NCBI RefSeq assembly: GCF_017876295.1
Contig: NZ_JAGINT010000001.1
Span: 248,001 to 312,000, forward strand
DNA: 64,000 nt
DNA from: Kribbella aluminosa
GTDB lineage: Bacteria > Actinomycetota > Actinomycetes > Propionibacteriales > Kribbellaceae
Direction of reading: 5' to 3'
The position numbers were made by a program, and so were the translations under genes. Shown here piece by piece: positions 15,830 to 24,167 of the stretch. The notes below the pieces were generated by a model. The model worked only from the letters and a program-made list of their open reading frames with translations. It was not told where the DNA came from and made no database searches. Each line of letters opens with the position of its first letter. Within the stretch, counting starts at the first letter, position 1.

Positions 15830-16816
15830 ATGGCGCACACGAAGATCTCGATGGCGCAGGCGCTCAACCAGGCGCTCCGCGACGCGATGACCGCCGACGA
15901 GACCGTGGTGATGTTCGGCGAGGACGTGGGCGCGCTCGGCGGCGTGTTCCGGATCACCGACGGGCTGACCGCTGAGTTCGGCGAACAGCGCTGTTTCGAC
16001 ACGCCGCTGGCCGAGGCCGGCATCGTCGGGATGGCGGTCGGGATGGCGATGAACGGGATGCGCCCGGTGGTCGAGATGCAGTTCGACGCGTTCGGGTACC
16101 CGGCGTTCGAGCAGGTCGTCTCGCATGTCGCGAAGATGCGCAACCGGACCCGCGGGAAGGTCACGCTACCGATGGTGATCCGGATCCCGTACGGCGGCGG
16201 GATCGGCGGCGTCGAGCACCACAGCGACTCGTCGGAGAGCTACTTCGCGCACACTCCGGGGCTCACCGTGGTGACGCCGGCGACGGTGGCGGACGCGTAC
16301 GGGTTGTTGCGTAAGGCAATCGAATTTCCGGATCCGGTCGTGTTCATGGAGCCGAAGAAGCTCTACTGGGCGAAGGAAGAGGTCGATCTCGGCGAGTCGC
16401 AGCCGGCGATCGGTCGGGCCGTCGTACGGCGGGAGGGCGCGGACGCGACGCTGATCGCGTACGGTCCCGCGGTGCCGGTCGCGCTGGAGGCGGCCGAAGC
16501 CGCGGCGGCCGAGGGGCGGCAGCTGACCGTGGTCGACCTGCGGTCGATCGTGCCGTTCGACGACGAGACGGTGTGTGCGGCGGTCCGGCGTACCGGGCGG
16601 GCTGTGGTCGTCGCGGAGGCGAGCGGGTTCGCGAGTGTGTCGTCGGAGATCGTCGCCCGCGTCACCGAGAAGTGCTTCCACTCGCTGGCGGCGCCGGTGC
16701 GGCGGGTGACCGCGTTCGACATTCCGTTCCCGCCGCCGAAGCTGGAGAAGTACCAGCTGCCGAGCGTGGACCGGATCCTTGACGCGGTCGACGATCTGCA
16801 GTGGGAGGACTCGTGA
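15830..16816 (+). CDS. 2-oxoacid dehydrogenase E1 component, beta subunit
   Basis: A 328-residue partner of E1-alpha in the alpha2-beta2 E1 enzyme. The family start (KISMAQALNQALRDAM...VVMFGEDVGALGGVF) and the transketolase C-terminal domain (VVDLRSIVPFDDETV) are complete. The conserved EAG in LAEAGIVGMAVGMAMNG is present. The ATG at 15830 lies 1 bp after the E1-alpha stop and has AGGAGG just upstream. The stop TGA overlaps the GTG of the E2 gene, so the three proteins are translationally coupled. Confidence 0.92.
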   Translation: MAHTKISMAQALNQALRDAMTADETVVMFGEDVGALGGVFRITDGLTAEFGEQRCFDTPLAEAGIVGMAVGMAMNGMRPVVEMQFDAFGYPAFEQVVSHVAKMRNRTRGKVTLPMVIRIPYGGGIGGVEHHSDSSESYFAHTPGLTVVTPATVADAYGLLRKAIEFPDPVVFMEPKKLYWAKEEVDLGESQPAIGRAVVRREGADATLIAYGPAVPVALEAAEAAAAEGRQLTVVDLRSIVPFDDETVCAAVRRTGRAVVVAEASGFASVSSEIVARVTEKCFHSLAAPVRRVTAFDIPFPPPKLEKYQLPSVDRILDAVDDLQWEDS

Positions 16817-18174
16817 GCGAGCGTAGCGAGCGCATCATCAAGCACAGCAACACGTTTCTGCTCCCTGACCTCGGTGAAGGGCTGACCGAGGCGGAGATCG
16901 TGCGGTGGTTGGTGAAGGTCGGCGATGTGGTTGCGGTCGACACTCCGATCGCGGAGGTCGAGACGGCCAAGTCGATCGTCGAGCTGCCGTCGCCTTATGC
17001 GGGGGTGATCGAGGAGCTTCATGGTGAGCCCGGTACCACGGTGCCGGTCGGGAGTCCGTTGCTCACGGTTGCGGATCCTGCGGGGGCGGCGTACCGCGCA
17101 GAGGAGCGCGCGGGGTCGGGGAACGTGCTGGTCGGCTACGGGACGGTGGAGTCGACCGGGTCGGGGCGGCGGCGGAAACCTCGAGTTTCCGGGGTTTCCG
17201 GCGTTTCGGAAAACGTTTCGGTGGCACGGGTGCCGTTGGTGATCTCGCCGCTGGTACGGCGGCTGGCGCGGGACGGTGGGGTGGATCTCCACGAATTGAC
17301 GGGGTCGGGCCCGGACGGGTTGATCGTGCGCCGGGACGTCGAGCACGCGATCGCGTTCCGCGCACAACCGGCCTCCGAGGTACGGCCGTCCGAGGTGCGG
17401 CCGTCCGCGATACAGCCATCCGCGGTGCCGGCGACCGCTGGTCAGCCGGCGGTCGCTGGGGTCGAGGCGCGGACCGGTCTACACGAGTTGCGGCGTACTC
17501 CGATGAGCGGGTTCCGTAAGGCGGTCGTCGCGACGCTGACTCGGAGTCGCGCGGAGATCCCCGAGGCGACGACCTGGGTCGACGTGGACGCGACCGCACT
17601 CGTGGAGCTCCGTGCGTCATTGCGGACGGCAACAGATCCGGGACCCGGTCTACTCGCGTTGATGGCCCGTTTCGTGGTCGCCGGGCTGCTCAAGTACCCG
17701 GAGCTCAACGGATACGTCGACACCGGGCGCGAGGAGCTCGTCCAGTACGACGGGGTGAACCTCGGGCTGGCGGCGCAGACCGGCCGCGGTCTCGTCGCAC
17801 CGGCGATCGGGAACGCGCACACGTTGACGACCCGCGGTCTGGACGCGGAGATCCGCCGGCTGACCGCGTCCGCGCGGGACGGGCGGCTGACCCAGCAGGA
17901 GCTGACGTTCGGGACGTTCACGCTGAACAACTACGGCAGCTTCGGCGTGGACGGCAGTGCGGCGATCATCAACCACCCGCAGGTCGCGATCCTCGGCGTC
18001 GGCCGGATCATCGACCGGCCGTGGGTGGTCGACGGTGAGATCGCCGTCCGCAAGCTCACCCAGTTGTCGCTCGTGTTCGACCACCGCGTCTGCGACGGCG
18101 GCACCGCGGCTGCGTTTCTCCGGTTCGTGGCCGACGCGTTCGAGAACCCCGCGACCGCATTCGCGGACCTCTAA
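16813..18174 (+). CDS. 2-oxoacid dehydrogenase E2, dihydrolipoyl acyltransferase
   Basis: A 453-residue core subunit. An N-terminal lipoyl domain has the lipoylated K53 (VETAKS), an E1/E3-binding domain lies at about 140-180 (VRRLARDGGVDLHELTGSGPDG), and the C-terminal catalytic domain has H424-R-V-C-D-G. Linkers are Ala/Pro/Ser-rich, with a short VRPSEVRPSAIQPSAV repeat. Its first residues, VSERSERIIKHS, come from the same repeat that forms the leader ORF before E1-alpha, so the true N-terminus may be later (FLLPDLGEGL). No E3 gene is nearby, so E3 must be supplied from elsewhere. Confidence 0.92.
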   Translation: MSERSERIIKHSNTFLLPDLGEGLTEAEIVRWLVKVGDVVAVDTPIAEVETAKSIVELPSPYAGVIEELHGEPGTTVPVGSPLLTVADPAGAAYRAEERAGSGNVLVGYGTVESTGSGRRRKPRVSGVSGVSENVSVARVPLVISPLVRRLARDGGVDLHELTGSGPDGLIVRRDVEHAIAFRAQPASEVRPSEVRPSAIQPSAVPATAGQPAVAGVEARTGLHELRRTPMSGFRKAVVATLTRSRAEIPEATTWVDVDATALVELRASLRTATDPGPGLLALMARFVVAGLLKYPELNGYVDTGREELVQYDGVNLGLAAQTGRGLVAPAIGNAHTLTTRGLDAEIRRLTASARDGRLTQQELTFGTFTLNNYGSFGVDGSAAIINHPQVAILGVGRIIDRPWVVDGEIAVRKLTQLSLVFDHRVCDGGTAAAFLRFVADAFENPATAFADL

Positions 18175-18194
18175 GAGAGCGGACCTCTAAGAGA
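18163..18194. repeat. Tandem 16-bp duplication holding two opposite stop codons
   Basis: GCGGACCTCTAAGAGA is repeated exactly twice. The first copy contains the TAA that ends E2. The second contains the complement of the TAG that ends the convergent TetR gene. Confidence 0.85.
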
Positions 18195-18888
18195 TCTGTC
18201 GCGGTCTGAGGCCGACAAGAATCACCCGGAGCCCGGAAGCGAAGCGTGCTTCCGGGCCGGCGGTGCTCTCGCGGTTCAAGTAGGCGGCGAGGTGCTGGGA
18301 GTCGACGCCCATCCGGCCCGCCGACTTCGACGCCCAGCGCGCCCCGCTCAGCCCGCTCCGCCGGACGACCGAGATCCACGCGGAGTCGGCCACCGCCGAG
18401 CCGATCAGGTAATGAATGACCGCGGACACTGCCGAGTCCAGATGCGTTCCCTTGAACCCGGCCGCGGCCAAGATGCCCTGCACCCGATCGGTCAACGCCT
18501 GATAGTTGGGCCCGAGCCCAGCATGCGTCGGCAGCAACTGCGCGGCCCATGGGTGCGCGCACAACGCCAGGTACGCCGCCATCAACACGTCCGTCACCTG
18601 CTCGCGCCAGTCGCCCTGCGCCTCGACCAACGCATCAGCCAGAACCGTGTCGACGACAAGCTCGAGCAGGTCGTCCTTGTTGGCGATCCGCCAGTACAGC
18701 GCGGAGGTCGCCGCGGTCCCCAGCTCAGCCGCCATCACCCGCATCGAGAACCTATCCAGCCCGTCCCGATCCAGTACCCGGATCGCGGTCGCGACGATGT
18801 CCTCTCGGCTCAGCCGGCTCCGCGTCGGCTCCGGCTCGTCCCGCAACCACACCGATCCGAGCGCCGTTCGTCGATCTGCCTCACGCAC
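18187..18888 (-). CDS. TetR family transcriptional regulator
   Basis: A 233-residue repressor with an N-terminal TetR helix-turn-helix (LSREDIVATAIRVLDRDGLDRFSMRVMAAELGTAATSALYWRIANKDDLLELV, about 26-78) and a TetR-type C-terminal domain that normally binds a small hydrophobic ligand. It starts with GTG at 18888. An inverted repeat at 18890-18922, directly upstream, is a likely autoregulatory operator. Inside its 3' end lies a perfect 10-bp hairpin (18232-18241/18249-18258). The region on the other side of the operator holds only degraded coding sequence, so the natural target may have been lost. Confidence 0.85.
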   Translation of the reverse strand: MREADRRTALGSVWLRDEPEPTRSRLSREDIVATAIRVLDRDGLDRFSMRVMAAELGTAATSALYWRIANKDDLLELVVDTVLADALVEAQGDWREQVTDVLMAAYLALCAHPWAAQLLPTHAGLGPNYQALTDRVQGILAAAGFKGTHLDSAVSAVIHYLIGSAVADSAWISVVRRSGLSGARWASKSAGRMGVDSQHLAAYLNRESTAGPEARFASGLRVILVGLRPRQIS

Positions 18889-18889
18889 T

Positions 18890-18922
18890 GAAACAGTGTG
18901 TCACAACCGGGAACACCGTTTC
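18890..18922. promoter_or_regulatory. Candidate TetR operator
   Basis: GAAACAGTGT (18890-18899) and ACACCGTTTC (18913-18922) are inverted copies at nine of ten positions with a 13-nt spacer. They begin two bases upstream of the TetR start codon. Confidence 0.5.
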
Positions 18923-19501
18923 ACGACCAAAGTGGGCAGGCCGCGACCTCGGCACGACGACCTGCCCGCCGCACCGGCGAAGACTCGAACCATGACGATC
19001 AACCGCGCCCAGTCGCCCTAGGAGCAGCTGCAGCAACGGCAGGGGTGGTGACACCTGCCGTCGCGTCACCACACCGGCGCACGCTCAAGGCGTCGCGTAC
19101 GACACCGGCGGCCCGACGGCAGCCGCCCGCGCTGACGGCACAGCCAGATGCGTGGCGAGATCCATGCCGTACGGCGTCGAACTGGGTCAGCATCAACGGC
19201 AGCGACGTACGCCGGCTGATCGACACCGCGACCGCGGCGCTCAGGGAAGGGCTGACCGTGTCGATCCGCCGCGGTCGTTCGCAGTACGTCCGTGACGAGC
19301 AGGAGCAGGCGGACCACCTGACCGACATGCTTGAGGTCTTCACGGAGCAGGGCTTCCTGGGCGCGTCCCCGTACACCTTCATCTCACCCGTCGCCCCACA
19401 CCGTCCCCAACGACCGCCTCCATGACGGGGACATGGCCGCCTTCAGCCTCTGCAAGGTCCTCTGCTCCGAAGACCAGAACCCGTCATCCCCTACCACCTG
19501 G
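18923..19501 (+). pseudogene. Degraded coding remnant, no intact gene
   Basis: This 580-bp stretch has no convincing complete gene. An ATG at about 18993 gives only MTINRAQSP before a stop. In a second frame, from about 19020, a signal-peptide-like ALGAAAATAGVVTPAVA appears. From about 19170 to 19390 the same frame shows strong third-position G/C bias (DVRRLIDTATAALREGLTVSIRRGRSQYV...HLTDMLEVFTEQGFLG) without a good start codon. This looks like a decayed secreted or small hypothetical protein. It could have been the TetR target. Confidence 0.35.
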
Positions 19502-20707
19502 CTACCGAAGAAGTCCTTCCACGCCGTGGCAGGGTTCTACGGCTAGGGCCGGGACCTGGCTGGTGTGGCGGCGGTCCAGTAGGCCGGAGACGAGTGCGAC
19601 GAGCAGTCCGGCGAAAGCGAGCGCGGCGCCTACCCAGTTGGGAGCGGTGTAGCCGAGGCCGCGCTCGATGGTCAGCCCACCGAGGTACGCGCCGACGGCG
19701 TTGCCCAGGTTGAACGCGGCGATGTTGGCCGCGGACGCCAGCGCCGGAGCCCCTGGGGCCTTGTCCATGACCCGCTTCTGCAACGGGGCGACCGTTGCGA
19801 ACCCGGCTGCTCCGAAGAGCGCGATCGTGACGGCAGACGGGATCTTGGCGTGTGCGGTGAAGACGAACACGACCAGTACGGCGGCCAGCAGCGTCAGGAT
19901 CAGGTACAGGCTCGGCATCAGCGACCGGTCTGCTGCCTTACCGCCCATCAGGTTGCCCACCACGAGCCCAACGCCGAACAGCACCAGCAGCCAGGTCACC
20001 GCGCCGGCAGAGAAGCCCGCGACCTCGGTCATCATCGGTGCGATGTAGGTGAACGACGCGAACACACCCGCGAAGCCCAGCGCGGTCATAGCGAGCGCCA
20101 GCCACACCTGCAGGCTCTTGAACACCGCCAGCTCGCTCTTCAGGCCAGGGCCTTCAGCGGAGCCCTGCCGCGGTACCAGGAACACAATGCCCAGTAGCCC
20201 GACCACACCGAGCGCAGTGACCGCCCAGAACGTCGACCGCCACCCGAACTGCTGCCCGAGCGCCGTCCCACCCGGTACTCCGAGCACGTTGGCGATCGTG
20301 AGCCCGGTGAACATCAGCGCAATCGCGCTCGCCTGCTTCGCCTTCGGTACCAGCGACGCGGCCACGACCGATCCGACACCGAAGAAGGCTCCGTGGGACA
20401 GCGCCGCGACGATCCGCCCGGTCATCAGCACGCCGTACGACGGGGCCACCGCGGAGAGCAGGTTGCCGGCGATGAAGACGCCCATCAGCGCGATCAGCAC
20501 GGTCTTTCGGGAGACCTTGGAGCCGATCGCGGTGAGCAGCGGGGCGCCGACCACGACGCCCAGCGCGTAGCCGGAGATGAGCAGGCCGGCGGACGGGATG
20601 CTGACCCCGAAGTCGGTGGCGACCTCGGGGAGCAGCCCCATGATGACGAACTCGGTGGTGCCGATCCCGAACGCACCGATGGCGAGTGCGAGCAGAGCCG
20701 CTGGCAT
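19502..20707 (-). CDS. MFS efflux transporter (AraJ/Cmx-like, DHA1 family)
   Basis: A 401-residue membrane protein with about 12 transmembrane helices. It starts ALLALAIGAFGIGTTEFVIMGLLPEVATDFGVSIPSAG, the typical AraJ/sugar-efflux/chloramphenicol-exporter N-terminus, and has the loop 2-3 motif GSKVSRKTVLIALMGVF. These are proton-coupled exporters of drugs or sugars. A MarR gene is divergent across 118 bp that contain repeated TTGCAC/TTGCGC elements, so drug- or phenolic-inducible export is the likely role. The substrate is unknown. Confidence 0.88.
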   Translation of the reverse strand: MPAALLALAIGAFGIGTTEFVIMGLLPEVATDFGVSIPSAGLLISGYALGVVVGAPLLTAIGSKVSRKTVLIALMGVFIAGNLLSAVAPSYGVLMTGRIVAALSHGAFFGVGSVVAASLVPKAKQASAIALMFTGLTIANVLGVPGGTALGQQFGWRSTFWAVTALGVVGLLGIVFLVPRQGSAEGPGLKSELAVFKSLQVWLALAMTALGFAGVFASFTYIAPMMTEVAGFSAGAVTWLLVLFGVGLVVGNLMGGKAADRSLMPSLYLILTLLAAVLVVFVFTAHAKIPSAVTIALFGAAGFATVAPLQKRVMDKAPGAPALASAANIAAFNLGNAVGAYLGGLTIERGLGYTAPNWVGAALAFAGLLVALVSGLLDRRHTSQVPALAVEPCHGVEGLLR

Positions 20708-20756
20708 GACGCTCCTTCGAAGGTAAGCTGATGACTATTACCGGCGTGCGCGATAG

Positions 20757-20795
20757 TTGCACACGCGGGCTATTGCACAAGCGCTATGATTGCGC
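20757..20795. promoter_or_regulatory. Three TTGCRC repeats between MFS and MarR genes
   Basis: TTGCAC at 20757, TTGCAC at 20773 and TTGCGC at 20790 have 16- and 17-bp periods, embedded in the only AT-richer part of this divergent promoter. They are candidate binding sites for the MarR protein. Confidence 0.4.
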
Positions 20796-20825
20796 ATGCA
20801 AGCGTGATGTTCAAGTGGAGGTGCC

Positions 20826-21275
20826 GTGGGACTACCGGATGACGCCGCGGAGGCGCGGGCGCAGGGGTGGCGAACCCTGGCGGCGCTGCACGCCCGGATC
20901 GAGGACGAGCTGGAGCGCGCGCTGCAGAAACAGCACGGGCTGTCGGTGAGCGAGTACAGCGTGCTGGACGTGCTGGCGCGGCAGGACGACTACCACCTGC
21001 GGATGAACCAGCTCTCCAACGCAGTGGTGCTCAGTCAGTCCGCTACTACCCGCCTGGTGAACCGCCTGGAGGACCGCAAACTGCTGGAGCGGTACCTGTG
21101 CCCGACTGACCGGCGCGGTATCTACACAGAGGTCACCGAGGCCGGCCGTGCCCTGCTCGAGCAGGCCCAGCCGACACATGACGCCGTACTGACGTCTGCA
21201 CTGTCGAACGCGGCCGACCTACCTGAGCTGTCCCCGCTGGTGCGAGCGCTGGGGAAGCTCCCGCTAGCGGTGTGA
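20826..21275 (+). CDS. MarR family transcriptional regulator
   Basis: A 149-residue winged-helix repressor (LSVSEYSVLDVLARQDDYHLRMNQLSNAVVLSQSATTRLVNRLEDRKLLERYLCPTDRRGIYTEVTEAGRALL, about 40-110). The wing and the DRR-x-x-Y segment are intact. The start is GTG at 20826 with GGAGG upstream. It is divergent from the MFS exporter, the usual MarR arrangement. The DUF3099 gene starts 1 bp after its stop. Confidence 0.9.
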   Translation: MGLPDDAAEARAQGWRTLAALHARIEDELERALQKQHGLSVSEYSVLDVLARQDDYHLRMNQLSNAVVLSQSATTRLVNRLEDRKLLERYLCPTDRRGIYTEVTEAGRALLEQAQPTHDAVLTSALSNAADLPELSPLVRALGKLPLAV

Positions 21276-21276
21276 C

Positions 21277-21465
21277 ATGGCCCGCAAGTACGACAACCGC
21301 AAGCTGTACATCCTGCTGATGGGCAGCTGCGCCACGTTGATCATCCTGGCCTGGTTCGTTGTCCGGCTGTTCTCGATCCCGGCAGCCGTCGCGATGAGCG
21401 CAGTCGCCGCGGTACTACCCCCGGCCGCCGCCATCGTCGCCAACTGGGGTCACGACAAGCGCTGA
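21277..21465 (+). CDS. DUF3099-like small membrane protein
   Basis: A 62-residue protein with two membrane helices (about 10-30 and 33-53; LIILAWFVVRLFSIPAAVAMSAVAAVLPPAAAIVAN), the pattern of the actinobacterial DUF3099 family. The function is unknown. It starts 1 bp after the MarR gene, so the two are probably co-transcribed, and its last 16 bp overlap the convergent LysR gene. Confidence 0.75.
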   Translation: MARKYDNRKLYILLMGSCATLIILAWFVVRLFSIPAAVAMSAVAAVLPPAAAIVANWGHDKR

Positions 21466-22322
21466 CCCGACAGCACGTCGATGAAGGCTGCGGCCAGTGG
21501 GTCAGGGGTGCTGCGGGTGTACGCCGTGAGCGTGCGGCGCACGGGTGGTTCCGGGCGGAGGATGTGGCCCTCAAAGGCCGGCGGGAGGATGTTGTCGGGG
21601 ACCAGCGCGGGGCCCAGGCCGGCTGTGGCGAGTGCTGGCGCTGCGGCTGTCTGCTCTGTGCGTACGGCGATGCGCGGTTCGAAACCGGCTTGTGCACAGG
21701 CGTTGTCGAGGACGTCCGCGAGTCCGTGGCCGGGCGCGTAGTGCACCCAGGAACGGTCCGCGAGGTCCTGAAGCTTGACGGTGGTCCCGGTCGCTGCCGG
21801 GTCGTCGGCGGCGACCACGACGACCAGCTCCTCGGTGCCGAGCACGTGCGTGACTCCGGTCCAGTTCGTGGGCTCGGGACCGACAGCGAGGTCGGCCTGA
21901 CCGGCGTACATCGCGTCGACGAGCTCGTCGGTATGGCGGTGCTCGAAGAGGCGGATGCCGACGTTCGGACGGGTCTGGCGCCAGCGGCGGAGCGCCCCGG
22001 GGAGTACGCCGAGGGTGACCGAGTAGACCGTCGCGATCTGCAGCTCGCCGACTTCGAGGCCCGCCGCCTGGCGTGCGGCGCACCGGGCTCGCTCCGCGTC
22101 GGCCAGTGCGGCTCGGGCGTGCGGGAGCATCGCGCGTCCGGTCGGGGTGAGACGTACGGTACGCGGCAGCCGTTCGAGCAGCGGGCCGCCGGCGGAGCGT
22201 TCGAGCGCGCGGATCTGGTGGGAGAGCGCGGGCTGCGTCACGTGCAGGAGTTCGGCGGCCCTGGTGAACGAACCTTCGCCGATGACGGTGACGAAGTACT
22301 CGAGCTGCCGCAGCGTTGTCAT
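21450..22322 (-). CDS. LysR family transcriptional regulator
   Basis: A 290-residue protein with an N-terminal winged helix-turn-helix (LRQLEYFVTVIGEGSFTRAAELLHVTQPALSHQIRALERSAGG, about 4-46) and a two-lobed substrate-binding domain (ELQIATVYSVTLGVLPGALRRW onward). Divergent from the SDR gene across 71 bp, it probably activates that gene, the usual LysR arrangement. The effector is not predictable. Confidence 0.9.
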   Translation of the reverse strand: MTTLRQLEYFVTVIGEGSFTRAAELLHVTQPALSHQIRALERSAGGPLLERLPRTVRLTPTGRAMLPHARAALADAERARCAARQAAGLEVGELQIATVYSVTLGVLPGALRRWRQTRPNVGIRLFEHRHTDELVDAMYAGQADLAVGPEPTNWTGVTHVLGTEELVVVVAADDPAATGTTVKLQDLADRSWVHYAPGHGLADVLDNACAQAGFEPRIAVRTEQTAAAPALATAGLGPALVPDNILPPAFEGHILRPEPPVRRTLTAYTRSTPDPLAAAFIDVLSGQRLS

Positions 22323-22393
22323 GAACTGAGCTTATGGCTTCGGTGAAAACTATGCCTTGGTCTTATCCGTGCAGGTCAGCAAGGCTGTCGGGT

Positions 22394-23446
22394 ATGGAGA
22401 ACGTTGCGTTGGTGGTGGGAGCCCGCGGTGTGATCGGGACGAATCTGGTCGAGCATCTCGCGTCGCTGCCGGACTGGCGGGTGATCGGGCTGTCGCGGCG
22501 CGGCGGGACCGACGTACCCGGCCAGGTCCGGCACGTCGCGGTGGATCTGCTCGATCCGGACGACACCCGGGAGAAGCTGTCGGGGCTGACCGGCGTGACA
22601 CACGTCTTCTACGTCGCCTACCAGGACCGGCCGACGTGGGCCGAGCTGGTTCCGCCGAACCTGGCGATGCTGGTCAACGTCGTGGACGCGATCGAGCCGG
22701 TCGCGCGCGAACTGCGGCACGTCGGCCTGATGCAGGGGTACAAGGTGTACGGCGCGCATCTCGGCCCGTTCAAGACACCGGCCCGGGAGGACGATCCGCC
22801 GCACCTGCCGCCCGAGTTCAACGTCGACCAGCAGCGGTTCCTGGAGGAGCGGCAGCGGGGGAAGGCGTGGACATGGTCGGCGTTGCGCCCTTCTGTGGTT
22901 GGCGGTTCGGCCCTCGGCAACCCGATGAACCTCGCGGTCGCGATCGCCGTCTACGCCTCGCTCTCGAAGGAACTCGGCGTACCGCTGCGGTTTCCGGGCA
23001 AGCCCGGCGCGTATCACTCGCTGCTGGAGCTGACCGACGCCGGATTGTTGGCCAAGGCAACGGTTTGGGCGGCGACCGCGCCGGCCGCGGCGAACCAGGC
23101 GTTCAACATCACGAACGGCGACCTGTTCCGGTGGAGCGAGCTGTGGCCGAAGCTCGGCGCGTGGTTCGGGCTGGAGGTCGCGCCGCCCTTGCCGATGTCG
23201 TTGCAGGACGTGATGGCCGGTAAGGAACCGGCGTGGAAGCAGCTGCAGGCGACGCACGGCCTGGCCGCGACGTCGTTCGCCGAGGTGTCGTCGTGGCCGT
23301 TCGCCGACTTCGTGTTCGGGTGGGACTACGACTTCTTCGCCGACGCCTCGAAGTCGCGCCGGGCCGGCTTCCACGAGTACGTCGACACCGAGCAGATGTT
23401 CTACGACATCTTCACCGACCTCCGTCGGCGGCGCGTCATTCCGTGA
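22394..23446 (+). CDS. SDR family oxidoreductase, PRISE-like (progesterone 5-beta-reductase/iridoid synthase type)
   Basis: A 350-residue extended SDR. The NAD(P) motif is an atypical GARGVIGTNL near the N-terminus (GxxGxxG), followed by GLSRR. LMQGYKVYGAHLGPF carries the K-x-x-x family signature, and WSALRPSVVGGSALGNPMNL follows. PRISE proteins reduce activated C=C bonds using NADPH. The start at 22394 puts the first strand at the N-terminus. The divergent LysR gene is its likely regulator. The bacterial substrate is unknown. Confidence 0.75.
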   Translation: MENVALVVGARGVIGTNLVEHLASLPDWRVIGLSRRGGTDVPGQVRHVAVDLLDPDDTREKLSGLTGVTHVFYVAYQDRPTWAELVPPNLAMLVNVVDAIEPVARELRHVGLMQGYKVYGAHLGPFKTPAREDDPPHLPPEFNVDQQRFLEERQRGKAWTWSALRPSVVGGSALGNPMNLAVAIAVYASLSKELGVPLRFPGKPGAYHSLLELTDAGLLAKATVWAATAPAAANQAFNITNGDLFRWSELWPKLGAWFGLEVAPPLPMSLQDVMAGKEPAWKQLQATHGLAATSFAEVSSWPFADFVFGWDYDFFADASKSRRAGFHEYVDTEQMFYDIFTDLRRRRVIP

Positions 23447-23463
23447 TGTGGCATGGTTCGGCT

Positions 23464-24057
23464 GTGACTTCGATGGGTGCGGGAAAGCTGCTCGGGACGA
23501 ACCTGCGGGCGCGGCGGGACGAGCAGGGCATCTCGCTGTCCGAGCTGGCCCGCCGGTCCGGGATCGCGAAGGGCACACTGTCCCAGCTGGAGTCCGGCGC
23601 GGGGAACCCGACGATCGAAACAGTGTTCAGTTTGTCGAACGCTCTCGGCGTCCCGGTGTCGGCGTTGCTGGCCGAGTCGCCGGCCTCCGGTGTGGTCCTG
23701 GTGCGGTCCGCGGACGTCGACGTACTGTCCGGTGACGCCATCGACCTGCGGATGCTCCGGCGGCTGGAGCACCCGGGCGGGCTGTTCGAGATCTACAACC
23801 AGGAGATCCGGCCGGACGCGATCCAGCACTCGGCCGGGCATCCGGGGACCGAGCACCACGTCGTACTGTCCGGGCGCCTGCGCATCAATACCCATGGGCA
23901 GAACGAGGAACTCGGTCCGGGGGACTACCTCGCGTTCCGGGCGGCGGGGGAGCATTCGTACGAGGCCGTGGCCGGTCCGGTGCGGTCGGTGCTGCTGCTC
24001 GAGTACCCGCCGGACGTGTACCCGACGGCGGCCGGCGGGCCGCATCTGCCGGGATAG
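23464..24057 (+). CDS. XRE-family regulator with cupin sensor domain
   Basis: A 197-residue protein with an N-terminal Cro/C1-type helix-turn-helix (LRARRDEQGISLSELARRSGIAKGTLSQLESGAGNPTIETV, about 15-55) and a C-terminal cupin (EHHVVLSGRLRINTHGQNEELGPGDYLAFRAAGEHSYEA). This architecture controls amino-acid and amine catabolism in many bacteria. It starts 17 bp after the SDR stop and 111 bp before the hydroxyproline operon. An inverted repeat in front of that operon makes it the best candidate target. The start is GTG at 23464; an ATG at 23473 is possible. Confidence 0.85.
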   Translation: MTSMGAGKLLGTNLRARRDEQGISLSELARRSGIAKGTLSQLESGAGNPTIETVFSLSNALGVPVSALLAESPASGVVLVRSADVDVLSGDAIDLRMLRRLEHPGGLFEIYNQEIRPDAIQHSAGHPGTEHHVVLSGRLRINTHGQNEELGPGDYLAFRAAGEHSYEAVAGPVRSVLLLEYPPDVYPTAAGGPHLPG

Positions 24058-24094
24058 TTCCGGAAAAGGTCCGGGAGAGGTCCGGTTGGGTGCA

Positions 24095-24124
24095 TTGACC
24101 GGTCGTCGGAACCGCGCGTAATCT
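24095..24124 (+). promoter_or_regulatory. Sigma-70-type promoter of the hydroxyproline operon
   Basis: TTGACC (24095-24100), an 18-nt spacer and TAATCT (24119-24124) give a good housekeeping promoter 44 nt before the first gene, just ahead of the candidate operator. Confidence 0.5.
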
Positions 24125-24130
24125 CGGTAT

Positions 24131-24148
24131 CGTTCATTTTAGCGAACG
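24131..24148. promoter_or_regulatory. Candidate XRE-cupin operator
   Basis: CGTTC and GAACG flank ATTTTAGC, an AT-rich palindrome in GC-rich DNA. It lies 6 bp downstream of the -10 element, so binding there would block transcription. Confidence 0.5.
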
Positions 24149-24167
24149 TCCAGCCGAGGAGGCCGTC

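Noticed and set aside
19331..19546. Plus-strand ORF ending SFHAVAGFYG
   Set aside because: Its 3' part is the complement of the MFS transporter C-terminus and its 5' part is out of frame with the biased segment, so it is not supported as a gene.
21660..21690. GGTTCGAA-like T-loop motif suggesting a tRNA
   Set aside because: It is within the LysR coding sequence and no acceptor or anticodon stems pair around it. Similar motifs at 29265 were rejected for the same reason.
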